From: Bacteroides mediterraneensis
GTDB lineage: Bacteria; Bacteroidota; Bacteroidia; Bacteroidales; Bacteroidaceae
Assembly: GCF_025993685.1 (NCBI RefSeq)
Contig: NZ_DAJPEN010000001.1
Span: forward strand, 1,240,001 to 1,304,000
DNA length: 64,000 bases
Reading direction: 5' to 3'
A program made the position numbers and the translations under genes. Of the stretch, positions 1-8,863 are shown in pieces; the stretch's first letter is position 1, and every line of letters begins with the position of its first letter. The notes beneath the pieces are model-generated. The model searched no databases. It was given only the letters and a program-made list of their open reading frames with translations, and was not told where the DNA came from.

Positions 1-339
1 AAACTGAATCCGCTGAAAATCAAGGATGAACTGATTACGAAGCACCGTTTCTATGAATACAAGGTGAAGGAGCTGCTGCTGGCGCTGGCCATGGGTATGC
101 GTCCGGCCAAGCTGTACAACGGTACCGACTCGGCTATCGCCGGTTTCCTGTTCGTGACGGGCGACGGCGAGATGTTGTGCTACCAGCGGGCGTTCCGCCA
201 GACCTTTGCCGACTTCCTGTTCCAGAACAGCCGCCTGGAGAAAGGCTCCACCGAGAAAGACAAGTACGGCTACCTGGAGCGTGAAAACGGGGTGTATTAT
301 TTCAAACTGAACCTGAAAATCGGTCTGCTGAAACGCTGA
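1..339 (+). CDS. C-terminal part of probable HpaII-family type II restriction endonuclease
   Basis: The reading frame is open from the first base, so the gene begins outside the window and only its last 112 residues are seen. The tail contains AMGMRP, GTDSAIAGFLFV and a terminal YYFKLNLKIGLL block. These resemble, from memory, the C-terminal end of HpaII-type restriction enzymes (CCGG cutters), whose ends run ...fkLNLQIRF. If correct, it would be half of a restriction-modification pair, with the methyltransferase to the left of the window. The catalytic residues are not visible. The stop is followed by a strong hairpin terminator. The family call is moderate; another DNA-binding or nuclease family is possible. 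Confidence 0.5.
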   Translation, partial: KLNPLKIKDELITKHRFYEYKVKELLLALAMGMRPAKLYNGTDSAIAGFLFVTGDGEMLCYQRAFRQTFADFLFQNSRLEKGSTEKDKYGYLERENGVYYFKLNLKIGLLKR

Positions 340-364
340 GGCCGGGCCAATGAAGACAAAAAAA

Positions 365-408
365 GCGGATGCTTCTACCTGGAAAAGGAAGGAAGCATCC
401 GCTTTTTT
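365..408. terminator. Bidirectional intrinsic terminator
   Basis: An 11-bp perfect stem (GCGGATGCTTC at 365-375 with its complement at 392-402) is flanked by an A-run on the left and a T-run on the right. It lies between the convergent restriction-enzyme fragment and the DHOD-like gene and can serve both. Confidence 0.85.
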
Positions 409-429
409 ATGCGTTTCCGCGAAGCCGTT

Positions 430-1407
430 TTATTCTTCGTGGTTGCTGTAGTATCTCATGAACTGGGTACGTTCGAAGGGGTTCACTTCGCCGGCGGCGG
501 CTGCATTCATCTTGCCCTTGAACTGTGCGATGGTCGTGTAGCCTTTGTCGTCCATCCATTCTGCCAGTTCCTTCTTCATGGTCTCAATCATCTGGTTGCC
601 GTGCTGGTAGATGACGCTGCATATTTCTACGGCAGAAGCTCCGGCCAGCAGGGACTTGATGACACCTTTTCCGCAATGCACACCGCCCGAAACGGCATAG
701 TCCAGCTGCGGCACTTCGGCCGAAGCGATGGCTGCCCAGCGGATGCGGTCGGCCAGTTCGGAAGGAGAACTCATCACACTGGCGGTGGTGAAGGTCAGGT
801 TGTCAATCTGGATGTCCGGCTGGTAGAAACGGTTGAACAAGACCACGGCAGCCGCTCCGTTGGCATAGAGCTGGTTGATGAGGGCTATCGGGTTGGTCAG
901 ATTGCTGCCCAATTTCAGGATGACCGGGATGCGGACCGCCTTCTTGATGTGGCGCAGGATGTCAATGTGGCGCTGTTCGAAGCTGCCCGGCTTGTAGTCC
1001 TTGCTGGTCTGCAAAGACAGGATGTTCACTTCCAGTGCATCGGCTCCGGCCTGTTCCATCAGGCGTGCAAAGTCGGTCCATTCGCTGTCGCTGTAGCAGT
1101 TGATGCTGGCGATGACCGGAATCTTGCAGTGCTTCTTCACGTCCTCAATCAGTGCGATGTGCTCGTTCAGGGCATGAGAGCGCACGTAAGCGCCCAGGTA
1201 GTCGTCGGCTTCGGGAGAACCGTAGCCCTGCATGCTGCCTGCCTGCATATTGATTTGTTCTTCGAAAACTGATTTCAGTACCACTGCACCCGCTCCGGCT
1301 TCTTCCAGTTTCTGGATTTTGGCCAGGCTGTTCGTCAGGCCCGAACTGCTGATGATAATCGGGTTGTTCAGGGTTAACCCCGCAAAAGTTGTTTTTAGTT
1401 GTGCCAT
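430..1407 (-). CDS. Dihydroorotate dehydrogenase-like FMN protein
   Basis: A 325-residue TIM-barrel protein of the dihydroorotate dehydrogenase family. It starts with the family pattern (TFAGLTLNNPIIISSSGLTN), has NILSLQTS and ILKLGSN strands, and ends in a phosphate-binding region around AVSGGVHCGKGVIKSLLAGAS. Bacteroidales carry this protein beside the true PyrD. The context (DUF4494, YggS) is not a pyrimidine operon, so the substrate is uncertain and it may oxidise another dihydro compound. It is the last gene of a three-gene minus-strand operon; the YggS stop lies 13 bases upstream of its start. It ends in the shared terminator at 365-408. Confidence 0.85.
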   Translation of the reverse strand: MAQLKTTFAGLTLNNPIIISSSGLTNSLAKIQKLEEAGAGAVVLKSVFEEQINMQAGSMQGYGSPEADDYLGAYVRSHALNEHIALIEDVKKHCKIPVIASINCYSDSEWTDFARLMEQAGADALEVNILSLQTSKDYKPGSFEQRHIDILRHIKKAVRIPVILKLGSNLTNPIALINQLYANGAAAVVLFNRFYQPDIQIDNLTFTTASVMSSPSELADRIRWAAIASAEVPQLDYAVSGGVHCGKGVIKSLLAGASAVEICSVIYQHGNQMIETMKKELAEWMDDKGYTTIAQFKGKMNAAAAGEVNPFERTQFMRYYSNHEE

Positions 1408-1420
1408 ATTCTTCTCGTTT

Positions 1421-2089
1421 TTAATATACTCTTTCTCCGAAAATCTTGCTGCCTACGCGTACCATCGTGCTGCCGGCTTTCACGGCCAGCTGGTAGTCGT
1501 GCGACATGCCCATGGAAATCTCCTTGAAGCGGTCGTCGTGCGCGAAATACGTGTCTTTCAGTTCCGTGAAGAAGCGGTGCAGACTTTCAAATTCCTGGGT
1601 AATTTCCGCTTGGTCGTCCGTATTGGTGGCCATGCCCATCACGCCGCTGATGGCCACATGGGTCAGTCCCCGCCATGGTTCGGTGTCGAGCATCTCGCGG
1701 CATTCCTGGAAAGAAAATCCGTATTTGCTGTCTTCTTCGGCGATATGGATTTCCAGCAGGCAGGGAATCACGCGGTTGCATTTGGCGGCCTGCTTGTCGA
1801 TTTCGGCCAGCAGCTTGTAGGTGTCTACCGCATGAATCATGGCGATGTAGGGCGCAATGTACTTCACCTTGTTGGTCTGCAGGTGGCCGATGAAATGCCA
1901 CTCGATGTCGGCGGGCAGGAAAGCCTGCTTCTTGCTCAACTCCTGTTCCTTGCTTTCCCCGAAGATGCGCTGTCCGGCTTCGTAGGCCGCCAGGATGGCT
2001 TCGTTGGGGTGGAACTTGGATACAGCTACCAGGCGCACTTGGGGAGGAAGTTGTGTCCGTACCTCATTTAAATTAGACTGAATATCCAT
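1421..2089 (-). CDS. YggS family pyridoxal phosphate homeostasis protein
   Basis: About 222 residues of the YggS/PROSC family, a PLP-binding alanine-racemase-like barrel that buffers free pyridoxal phosphate rather than acting as an enzyme. Visible marks are LVAVSKFHPNEAI, which holds the PLP lysine, then IGHLQTNK, GLMGMAT-like ISGVMGMAT and the C-terminal SMGMSHDYQLAV and GSTMVRVGSKIFG. The start is placed at the Met of MDIQSNL (2089), which fits the family length. An earlier in-frame Met at 2125 would overlap the DUF4494 gene. It is the middle gene of the operon. Confidence 0.9.
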   Translation of the reverse strand: MDIQSNLNEVRTQLPPQVRLVAVSKFHPNEAILAAYEAGQRIFGESKEQELSKKQAFLPADIEWHFIGHLQTNKVKYIAPYIAMIHAVDTYKLLAEIDKQAAKCNRVIPCLLEIHIAEEDSKYGFSFQECREMLDTEPWRGLTHVAISGVMGMATNTDDQAEITQEFESLHRFFTELKDTYFAHDDRFKEISMGMSHDYQLAVKAGSTMVRVGSKIFGERVY

Positions 2090-2108
2090 GGTTCTGATAA
2101 GTGTTTGT

Positions 2109-2588
2109 TCATCGTTTGTCTGCATCCGGGAATTCCGGTTTCACGTCGGGCTCTGCCGAGTAGGGATATACATCCATCAGAGCGGTTTCGGCCACGGAAG
2201 CAATCACGTAGTCGGCCATCGTGCCCTTCATGCCTTCGTCCAGTTTCTTCACCGCGTCGCGCAGGTCGGCAGCCTGTACCAGTACGTTGGTGGCCGTTTT
2301 CTTTTCGGCACCGCTCTTCTCGTCGAGGGTGATGAAATAGAGCTTGCACTTGAACCAGCGGTCGGCTGCTTCCTCTTCGCTGGGGAAGAGCTCGCTGTAG
2401 TTGGCGCGCTTGATGTCGGATACGGTGAATTCTCCGCTGATGAAGGGAGTGATTTCTTCGATAATACGCGATTCAGCCTCGGTGAAGCTGAGTGCGTCCA
2501 CCAGATAGGGTTCCGTCACTTTCTTGTTCATGCCGTTTTCGGCTACTTTTTCGTAACGGATTTTGCATTCAAACCAGTTATGCATCAT
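2109..2588 (-). CDS. DUF4494 domain protein
   Basis: A 159-residue soluble protein, mostly charged, beginning MMHNWFECKIRYEK and containing VTEPYLVDALSFTEAE and GEFTVSDIKRANYSE. These match the Bacteroidetes-specific DUF4494 family as I remember it. The function is unknown. No signal peptide or membrane segment is seen. Either of two consecutive Met codons may be the start. It is the first gene of the operon with yggS and the DHOD-like gene. A TATCTTTG box on the minus strand (2631 to 2624) lies about 35 bases upstream and is the likely -7 element, although no good -33 element was found at the usual distance. Confidence 0.85.
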   Translation of the reverse strand: MMHNWFECKIRYEKVAENGMNKKVTEPYLVDALSFTEAESRIIEEITPFISGEFTVSDIKRANYSELFPSEEEAADRWFKCKLYFITLDEKSGAEKKTATNVLVQAADLRDAVKKLDEGMKGTMADYVIASVAETALMDVYPYSAEPDVKPEFPDADKR

Positions 2589-2671
2589 AATTTTTCTTGC
2601 TTTTCAATTTGTAATAATTCACACAAAGATACGATTATAAATTGAATGGGAGAACAAATGGTTTTGAAAAA

Positions 2672-3910
2672 TCAGTCAATTCGCAATTTGCAGCGGTTTT
2701 GTTGCATGAATTCCTGAATGACGTCGGCATAGTTTCCCTGTATCAGGATGTGATGGTTGCCCAGCGGGTTGTGCAGGAAGTAATCGGCCGGCTTGTCCAG
2801 CCGTACCTTCAGCTGGGTGCGGCAGCAGGTCACCAGGTTGGTGTTCTCGATGAGGTGGCCCGACGACAGGTAGTATTCGTCCAGGCACTCGCCGCCGCAC
2901 TTGAAGAGGGTCACTTCGCCCGCGTGTACGATGCCCTGGATGGCGATGCCGCTTTCTGTCTCGAAATGGTTGCGAATGATGAACTGCTCGGCCATCCGCG
3001 TGGGGATGGAGCAGTGGGCCAGGAGTACCTCGTTGCGGGCCAGGTCGACAAAGGACGGGTTGGCCATGAAGGCCGGCTGGCCGATGAGTTCCTTCACCAT
3101 CAGCAGGGTCATGATGGACTGGAGGTCGCCTTCGCATCCGGCAGGGATGCCTTCGTCGTTCAGCAGGGAGAGGGCCAGGCAGCCCGTGGTCTTCAGGCTC
3201 TGGATGAGCGAGAAGCAGGAAAGGGTGAGGGCGTCCAGTTTTTCTTCCTCGCACACGCGGCGGATGGCCCTGTACAGTCGCATGGCCCGCAGCAGTTCTT
3301 CGGGAGTGGCCTCCTGAATCCCCTTGGCACGGTTGGCGAACAGGGAGGCTTCCACGCCGATTTCGTCGTCGGTTATCTCATGGAAGGCCTTTTCCACGTG
3401 TTCGATGGGGATGTCGGTATAAATCACTCCCCAGCGCTGTCCGGCCAGCAGGTAGTCCACATGGCTGGCCACCAGCCAGGAAGCCGGGGTGCCGATGACA
3501 CCGATGCGTTTCTTCTTCAGGGCCCGTTTGGCAGCAAAGGCCTGATGGTGCAGGAGCACCTGGTTGGCCATGTCGGGCGCCGGTCCGTGGATGATTCTCA
3601 CCTTCATGTCTCTCGACTGTATCCAGGCGGAGATCTCGAGGGCGGCGGCCAGCGAGTTGTTCAGGCCGTCGGTGAGCAGGGTGATGGGATAGGGCAGGAT
3701 GCTGAAAAAGCGCACCACGGCACTTTCCACACCGCCGCTGGCGATGAACACCATCTTGTATTCGTTGCTGGGTATGCGGTCGGCTTCGGTATAGTTGACC
3801 AGATGGAGCGTGAAGTGTTTCTCCAGCTCGACGAAGAGGTCTTTGTGTTTGTCGTAAACTTGCTCTGTGCGATAAGTTCCGGCATTAAATATAATTAGGT
3901 AAAGATTCAT
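2672..3910 (-). CDS. L-fucose isomerase-like protein
   Basis: A 412-residue protein with the overall plan of the FucI/AraA-like sugar isomerases. The N-terminal part carries Rossmann-like strands (MVFIASGGVES, KRIGVIGTPASWLVAS). The later part has GCEGDLQSIMTLLM and MANPSFVD, and the C-terminal barrel includes HCSIPTRM. In the family these regions bind a metal and an aldose or ketose. It is shorter than classical FucI, and it stands alone without fucose genes, so the substrate is not known. A CAAACATA box at 3939-3946 gives a minus-strand TATGTTTG just upstream of the start. Confidence 0.7.
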   Translation of the reverse strand: MNLYLIIFNAGTYRTEQVYDKHKDLFVELEKHFTLHLVNYTEADRIPSNEYKMVFIASGGVESAVVRFFSILPYPITLLTDGLNNSLAAALEISAWIQSRDMKVRIIHGPAPDMANQVLLHHQAFAAKRALKKKRIGVIGTPASWLVASHVDYLLAGQRWGVIYTDIPIEHVEKAFHEITDDEIGVEASLFANRAKGIQEATPEELLRAMRLYRAIRRVCEEEKLDALTLSCFSLIQSLKTTGCLALSLLNDEGIPAGCEGDLQSIMTLLMVKELIGQPAFMANPSFVDLARNEVLLAHCSIPTRMAEQFIIRNHFETESGIAIQGIVHAGEVTLFKCGGECLDEYYLSSGHLIENTNLVTCCRTQLKVRLDKPADYFLHNPLGNHHILIQGNYADVIQEFMQQNRCKLRID

Positions 3911-4050
3911 GTGAGATGGAATGTTTGGTTATCGGAAGCAAACATACGGATTTTTTGGGTTGAAGACATGGAAAATGCCTGAAAAGGCGTTAAACTTTCC
4001 TTGGAGGGCTTTTTTACGGGTAGCGGATGGCTGTTTTTCTGAACACAAAG

Positions 4051-4081
4051 TTGGTTTATTTCGTCAATCCCTTTATCTTTG
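4051..4081 (+). promoter_or_regulatory. Putative Bacteroidetes-type promoter for the aminotransferase
   Basis: TTGG at 4051-4054, a 19-bp spacer and TATCTTTG at 4074-4081 fit the TTTG/TAnnTTTG promoter with one mismatch. The start codon follows 29 bases later. Confidence 0.6.
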
Positions 4082-4110
4082 CAATTCAGAATTTTTTAAA
4101 CTCATAAAAT

Positions 4111-5313
4111 ATGCCACAAATATCCATCAGAGGAACTGAAATGCCGGAGTCGCCGATTCGTAAACTGGCGCCCTTGGCTGAAGCTGCGAAAGAGAGAGGA
4201 ATTCATGTGTACCACTTGAATATCGGTCAGCCTGACCTGCCTACTCCGCGAGCGGCCCTCGATGCGATTCGAAATATTGACCGGAAGGTGCTGGAGTACA
4301 GTCCCAGCCAGGGTTACCGCAGCTACCGCGAGCGGCTGGTGGGGTATTACGAGAAGTATGACATCCACTTGGATGCCGACGACATCATCATCACGACCGG
4401 GGGGTCGGAGGCGGTGTTGTTCGCATTCATGAGCTGCCTGAACCCGGGCGATGAGATTATTGTGCCGGAACCGGCCTATGCCAACTATATGGCCTTTGCC
4501 ATCTCTGCCGGCGCAATTATCCGTACGGTGACGACGACCATCGACGAGGGTTTCTCCTTGCCGAAGGTGGAGAAGTTCGAGGAGCTGATTAATGAACGCA
4601 CGAAGGGTATCCTGATTTGTAACCCGAACAATCCGACCGGCTACTTGTACACCCGCCGGGAGATGAACCAGATTCGGGACCTGGTGAAGAAGTACGACCT
4701 CTTCCTGTTCTCCGACGAAGTATATCGTGAATTTATCTATACGGGCTCTCCTTATATCTCTGCCTGCCACCTGGAAGGCATCGAGCAGAACGTGGTGCTG
4801 ATTGACTCCGTATCGAAACGGTATTCGGAGTGCGGTATCCGCATCGGAGCCTTGATTACAAAGAATCCGGAAGTGCGCAAGGCCGTGATGAAATTCTGTC
4901 AGGCCCGCCTGAGTCCGCCGCTCATCGGACAGATTGCGGCAGAGGCTTCGCTCGACGAACCGGAAGAATATGCCCGCGAAACGTACGACGAGTATGTGGA
5001 ACGACGTAAGTGCCTGATTGACGGACTGAACCGTATTCCGGGCGTGTATTCGCCGATACCGATGGGGGCTTTCTATACGGTGGCCAAACTGCCGGTAGAC
5101 GACTGTGAGAAGTTCTGTGCCTGGTGCTTGTCCGACTTCAACTACGAGGGGGAAACCGTCATGATGGCTCCGGCCAGTGGTTTCTATACCACGCCGGGCG
5201 GCGGCAAGAACGAGGTGCGTGTGGCCTATGTACTGAAGAAAGAAGACCTGGTACGGGCGCTGTTCATCCTGCGTAAAGCACTCGAAGCCTATCCGGGAAG
5301 AGTGGATGAATGA
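4111..5313 (+). CDS. PLP-dependent aminotransferase, class I/II
   Basis: A 400-residue fold-type I aminotransferase. It shows the N-terminal NIGQPDLPTP, YSPSQGYRSYRE, TTGGSEAV, the NPNNPTGY motif, FSDEVYRE (the Asp that binds the pyridine nitrogen) and DSVSKRYSECGIRIG. In the last, Lys236 is the expected Schiff-base residue. Such enzymes transfer amino groups between aspartate, aromatic or other amino acids and 2-oxoglutarate; the substrate cannot be told here. The next gene (permease) begins inside its stop codon (ATGA overlap at 5310-5313), so the two are translationally coupled, although no functional link is obvious. Confidence 0.9.
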   Translation: MPQISIRGTEMPESPIRKLAPLAEAAKERGIHVYHLNIGQPDLPTPRAALDAIRNIDRKVLEYSPSQGYRSYRERLVGYYEKYDIHLDADDIIITTGGSEAVLFAFMSCLNPGDEIIVPEPAYANYMAFAISAGAIIRTVTTTIDEGFSLPKVEKFEELINERTKGILICNPNNPTGYLYTRREMNQIRDLVKKYDLFLFSDEVYREFIYTGSPYISACHLEGIEQNVVLIDSVSKRYSECGIRIGALITKNPEVRKAVMKFCQARLSPPLIGQIAAEASLDEPEEYARETYDEYVERRKCLIDGLNRIPGVYSPIPMGAFYTVAKLPVDDCEKFCAWCLSDFNYEGETVMMAPASGFYTTPGGGKNEVRVAYVLKKEDLVRALFILRKALEAYPGRVDE

Positions 5314-6560
5314 TGAGCAACTGGAAATTTTTTATCGCACGGCGGATTTACCGTAGCCGGGAAGGCGGGAAGGAGGTCTCGAAGCCGGCTATCCGGATTG
5401 CGATGGCCGGCATTGCCATCGGGCTGGCGGTGATGCTGGTATCGGTGGCCGTAGTCATCGGCTTCAAGCATCAGGTACGCGACAAGGTCATCGGCATGGG
5501 GTCCGACATTGTGGTCTCCAGCATCGACGGGGCACAGCTCTACCAGATGAACCCGGTGGTGGGCAATGACAGCCTGCTTTCGGTGATACGGCAGATTCCG
5601 GAGGTGAGTCATGTGCAGCGTTACTCCACGAAGCCGGGCATGATTATGACGGCCGATAATTTTCAGGGAATGATTGTGAAGGGGGTGGCTCAGGAATACG
5701 ACTGGACGTACCTGAAGGCGCATTTGCAGGAAGGGGAGATTCCGGTGCTCACGGATTCCGTGGCCAGCAACCGCGTATTGATTTCCCGCTCCATGGCCGA
5801 CAAGCTTTCCTTGAAGGTGGGCGACAAGCTGTACACCTATTACATTGAAGACAATGTGCGGGCGCGCCGGCTGACGGTGAGCGGGATTTTCCAGACACAC
5901 TTTTCATCTTTCGACGATTATTTTCTCGTGACGGACATGTACACGGTGAACCGCCTGAACGGTTGGGAACCGGACCAGGTGGGGGGCGTGGAAGTGGCCG
6001 TGGCGGACTATGACGACTTGAATACGGTGAACGATGCCATCCGGGCACATATCCAGGAACGGACCGACCGTTACGGGGCGGTGTATTGCTCACGCACGTC
6101 GGAAGAACTCTATCCGCAGATTTTTGCCTGGCTGGACTTGCTCGACACGAATGTGTGGGTCATCCTGATTCTGATGACCGGAGTGGCGGGCTTTACCATG
6201 ATTTCGGGTTTGCTGATTATCATTCTTGAACGTACGCAGATGATTGGAATTCTGAAAGCGCTGGGGGCTGACAATGCTTCTATCCGGAAGATATTCCTGT
6301 CGTTCTCTGTCTTCCTCATCGGGAGGGGCATGTGCTGGGGGAATGTCATCGGACTGGCGTTCTGCGTCGTCCAGTATTTCTTTGAGCCCTTTAAGCTGGA
6401 CCCGGCTACATACTATGTCAGTGCGGTTCCCGTGGAGCTTCATCTGGGCTGGATTGTGCTGCTGAACGTCTGCACCCTGCTGGTGTCTGTGGCCATGCTG
6501 GTGGGGCCGTCTTATCTCATCAGTCACATTCATCCTGCAAAATCCATTCGTTTTGAATAA
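5310..6560 (+). CDS. ABC transporter permease, LolC/FtsX family
   Basis: A 416-residue inner-membrane protein with the MacB/FtsX plan. A short basic N-terminus (FFIARRIYRSREGGKEVSKPAIRIA) precedes a first membrane helix at about residues 30-50. A large periplasmic domain follows (to about 270), then three C-terminal helices. LERTQMIGILKALGADNASIRKIFL is the typical cytoplasmic coupling loop that touches the ATPase. It is probably part of a lipoprotein-release or envelope exporter whose ATPase is elsewhere. The gene overlaps the aminotransferase stop by four bases. Confidence 0.85.
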   Translation: MMSNWKFFIARRIYRSREGGKEVSKPAIRIAMAGIAIGLAVMLVSVAVVIGFKHQVRDKVIGMGSDIVVSSIDGAQLYQMNPVVGNDSLLSVIRQIPEVSHVQRYSTKPGMIMTADNFQGMIVKGVAQEYDWTYLKAHLQEGEIPVLTDSVASNRVLISRSMADKLSLKVGDKLYTYYIEDNVRARRLTVSGIFQTHFSSFDDYFLVTDMYTVNRLNGWEPDQVGGVEVAVADYDDLNTVNDAIRAHIQERTDRYGAVYCSRTSEELYPQIFAWLDLLDTNVWVILILMTGVAGFTMISGLLIIILERTQMIGILKALGADNASIRKIFLSFSVFLIGRGMCWGNVIGLAFCVVQYFFEPFKLDPATYYVSAVPVELHLGWIVLLNVCTLLVSVAMLVGPSYLISHIHPAKSIRFE

Positions 6561-6649
6561 ATCCTGTTTCAAAATCAGGAGCAAACGAATCTTTTTTACT
6601 AATTTTGCGGTCTCAATCGATATTAAAAATAAAATAACTACATAAAGTT

Positions 6650-8140
6650 ATGGCAAAAGAATTAAAAGAACTTACCAAAAGAAGTGAGAACTATTCACAA
6701 TGGTATAATGATTTGGTGGTAAAGGCCGACTTGGCTGAACAGTCTCCGGTGCGTGGCTGTATGGTAATCAAGCCTTACGGATATGCCATCTGGGAAAAGA
6801 TGCAGCGCATCCTGGACGATATGTTCAAGGCTACAGGACATGTGAATGCCTATTTCCCGCTGTTGATTCCGAAATCTTACCTGAGCCGTGAGGCAGAACA
6901 CGTGGAAGGTTTCGCCAAGGAATGTGCGGTGGTGACACATTATCGTCTGAAAAATGCGGAAGACGGTTCGGGTGTGATTGTAGATCCGGCAGCCAAGCTG
7001 GAAGAGGAGCTGATTATCCGTCCGACCTCGGAAACCATCATCTGGAGTACCTATAAGAACTGGATTAACTCTTACCGCGACCTGCCTATCCTGTGCAACC
7101 AGTGGGCAAACGTAGTTCGTTGGGAAATGCGTACCCGTCTGTTCCTGCGTACGGCTGAATTCTTGTGGCAGGAAGGTCACACGGCACATGCCACTCGTGA
7201 AGAAGCAGAGGCTGAAGCACAGAAGATGTTGCACGTGTACGGTGATTTCGCTGAAAAATACATGGCCGTACCGGTCATCAAGGGTGTGAAATCAGCCAAC
7301 GAACGTTTTGCCGGTGCCTTGGATACGTATACTATCGAGGGACTGATGCAGGACGGAAAGGCTTTGCAGTGTGGTACGTCTCATTTCCTGGGACAGAACT
7401 TTGCCAAGGCCTTCAACGTGCAGTTCGTCGACAAGAACAACAAGCTGGATTATGTATGGGCTACTTCTTGGGGTGTATCTACCCGCTTGATGGGTGCCTT
7501 AATCATGACCCACTCTGACGACAACGGTCTGGTACTTCCGCCGCACTTGGCTCCGATTCAGGTAGTGGTAGTGCCTATCTACAAGAACGACGAACAGCTG
7601 AAGCAGATTGACGCCAAGGTGGAAGGCATCGTCAACAAGCTCCGCAGCATGGGCATCTCCGTGAAATACGACAATGCCGACAACAAGCGTCCGGGATTCA
7701 AGTTTGCCGACTATGAACTGAAGGGTGTACCTGTACGTCTGGTAATGGGTGGCCGCGACCTGGAAAACAACACAATGGAAATCATGCGTCGTGATACCCT
7801 GGAAAAGGAAACCCGTTCTTGCGAAGGCATCGAAGAATACGTAAAGAACCTGTTGGAAGAAATCCAGCAGAACATCTACCAGAAGGCGTTGAAGTACCGC
7901 AACGAACACATCTACAAGGTGGATACTTACGAAGAATTCAAGGAACAGATTGAGAAGGGTGGATTCATCCTGGCTCACTGGGACGGTACACCGGAAACGG
8001 AAGACCGCATCAAGGAAGAAACCAAGGCTACTATCCGCTGTCTGCCTTTCGAAGCCGACGAAGAAAGCCTGACTCCGGGTGTGGATATGCTGACCGGCAA
8101 ACCTTCTGCACGTCGTGTGCTGTTTGCCCGCGCTTATTAA
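6650..8140 (+). CDS. proS: Prolyl-tRNA synthetase (archaeal/eukaryote-like type)
   Basis: A 496-residue class II synthetase that charges tRNA-Pro. It has FPLLIPKSYLSREAEHVEGFAKE, the class II motif 2 region (NQWANVVRWEMRTRLFLRTAEFLWQEGHTAH), GTSHFLGQNFAKAF, an anticodon-binding domain and the C-terminal family end RRVLFARAY. Length and motifs identify the short ProS type without the YbaK editing insertion, normal for Bacteroidetes. A TAATTTTG box at 6600-6607 may be the -7 element. It ends in the strong terminator at 8171-8204. Confidence 0.97.
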   Translation: MAKELKELTKRSENYSQWYNDLVVKADLAEQSPVRGCMVIKPYGYAIWEKMQRILDDMFKATGHVNAYFPLLIPKSYLSREAEHVEGFAKECAVVTHYRLKNAEDGSGVIVDPAAKLEEELIIRPTSETIIWSTYKNWINSYRDLPILCNQWANVVRWEMRTRLFLRTAEFLWQEGHTAHATREEAEAEAQKMLHVYGDFAEKYMAVPVIKGVKSANERFAGALDTYTIEGLMQDGKALQCGTSHFLGQNFAKAFNVQFVDKNNKLDYVWATSWGVSTRLMGALIMTHSDDNGLVLPPHLAPIQVVVVPIYKNDEQLKQIDAKVEGIVNKLRSMGISVKYDNADNKRPGFKFADYELKGVPVRLVMGGRDLENNTMEIMRRDTLEKETRSCEGIEEYVKNLLEEIQQNIYQKALKYRNEHIYKVDTYEEFKEQIEKGGFILAHWDGTPETEDRIKEETKATIRCLPFEADEESLTPGVDMLTGKPSARRVLFARAY

Positions 8141-8170
8141 TAAGATGCTATTTACAGTCATTCATAAAAA

Positions 8171-8204
8171 AGTCCGGTTCTCGCAAGGGAACCGGACTTT
8201 TTTT
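8171..8204. terminator. Bidirectional intrinsic terminator between proS and aat
   Basis: A 10-bp perfect stem (8171-8180 with 8189-8198, loop TCGCAAGG) has an A-run on the left and a seven-T run on the right. It ends proS and the opposing clpS-clpA-aat transcript. Confidence 0.9.
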
Positions 8205-8211
8205 ATGGACT

Positions 8212-8853
8212 TTATTCTGCTCTCAGGTATTGCATGTATTCCTCGTAACTGATGTAACGCCCGCCCATCGACTTGAGGTGGGGCGTTTCAAACTGGCAGT
8301 CGATGAGGGTGCCTCCGTGGGCATGCAGCAGTTGGGCCAGCCGGATTAGGGCCAGCTTGGAGGCACTGGGCACGAGCGAGAACATGCTCTCGCCGAAGAA
8401 ACACGTGCCGAGGGTCACGCCATACAGTCCCCCGACCAGCTTGTCGCCTTCCCACACTTCCACGCTGGCCGCCAGATTCTGCTCGTACAGGCGGATGTAA
8501 GCCTCAATCATTTCCTCGCCCAGCCAGGCTCCTTCCTCGTCGATGCGGAGCTTCGAACAGTTCCGTATCACTTCTTCGAATGCCTGGTTGAAGGTTACCC
8601 TGTAAGTGTTTTTATGCATCAGCGTGCGCATGGAGTGGGAGATGTGAATCTCGCCCGGGAAGATGACGAAACGCTGCAAGGGGCACCACCACTGGATGAC
8701 TTTCCGGCGGAACGCATACCAGGGGAAGATGCCGTTGGAATAGGCCAGGATAAGGCGGTCGACCGACAAGTCGCCCCCGATGGCCAGCAAGCCGTCGGGG
8801 TCTCCCCAGTGCGGGTCGGGGAAAGCCAGTTTTTTAGTCAGTTGGAAAACCAT
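8212..8853 (-). CDS. aat: Leucyl/phenylalanyl-tRNA--protein transferase
   Basis: A 213-residue cytoplasmic enzyme that adds Leu or Phe from tRNA to proteins with N-terminal Lys or Arg, making them N-end-rule substrates. Family marks are FPDPHWGDPDGLLAIGGDLS, SNGIFPWY, WWCPLQRFVI, ASVEVWEGDKLVGGLYGV, FGESMFS and DCQFETPHLKSMGG. It sits directly downstream of clpA, with a 10-base gap, and of clpS on the same strand. The protease adaptor, the unfoldase and the tagging enzyme are therefore likely co-transcribed. The transcript ends at 8171-8204. Confidence 0.97.
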   Translation of the reverse strand: MVFQLTKKLAFPDPHWGDPDGLLAIGGDLSVDRLILAYSNGIFPWYAFRRKVIQWWCPLQRFVIFPGEIHISHSMRTLMHKNTYRVTFNQAFEEVIRNCSKLRIDEEGAWLGEEMIEAYIRLYEQNLAASVEVWEGDKLVGGLYGVTLGTCFFGESMFSLVPSASKLALIRLAQLLHAHGGTLIDCQFETPHLKSMGGRYISYEEYMQYLRAE

Positions 8854-8863
8854 GGTGTGCAGA

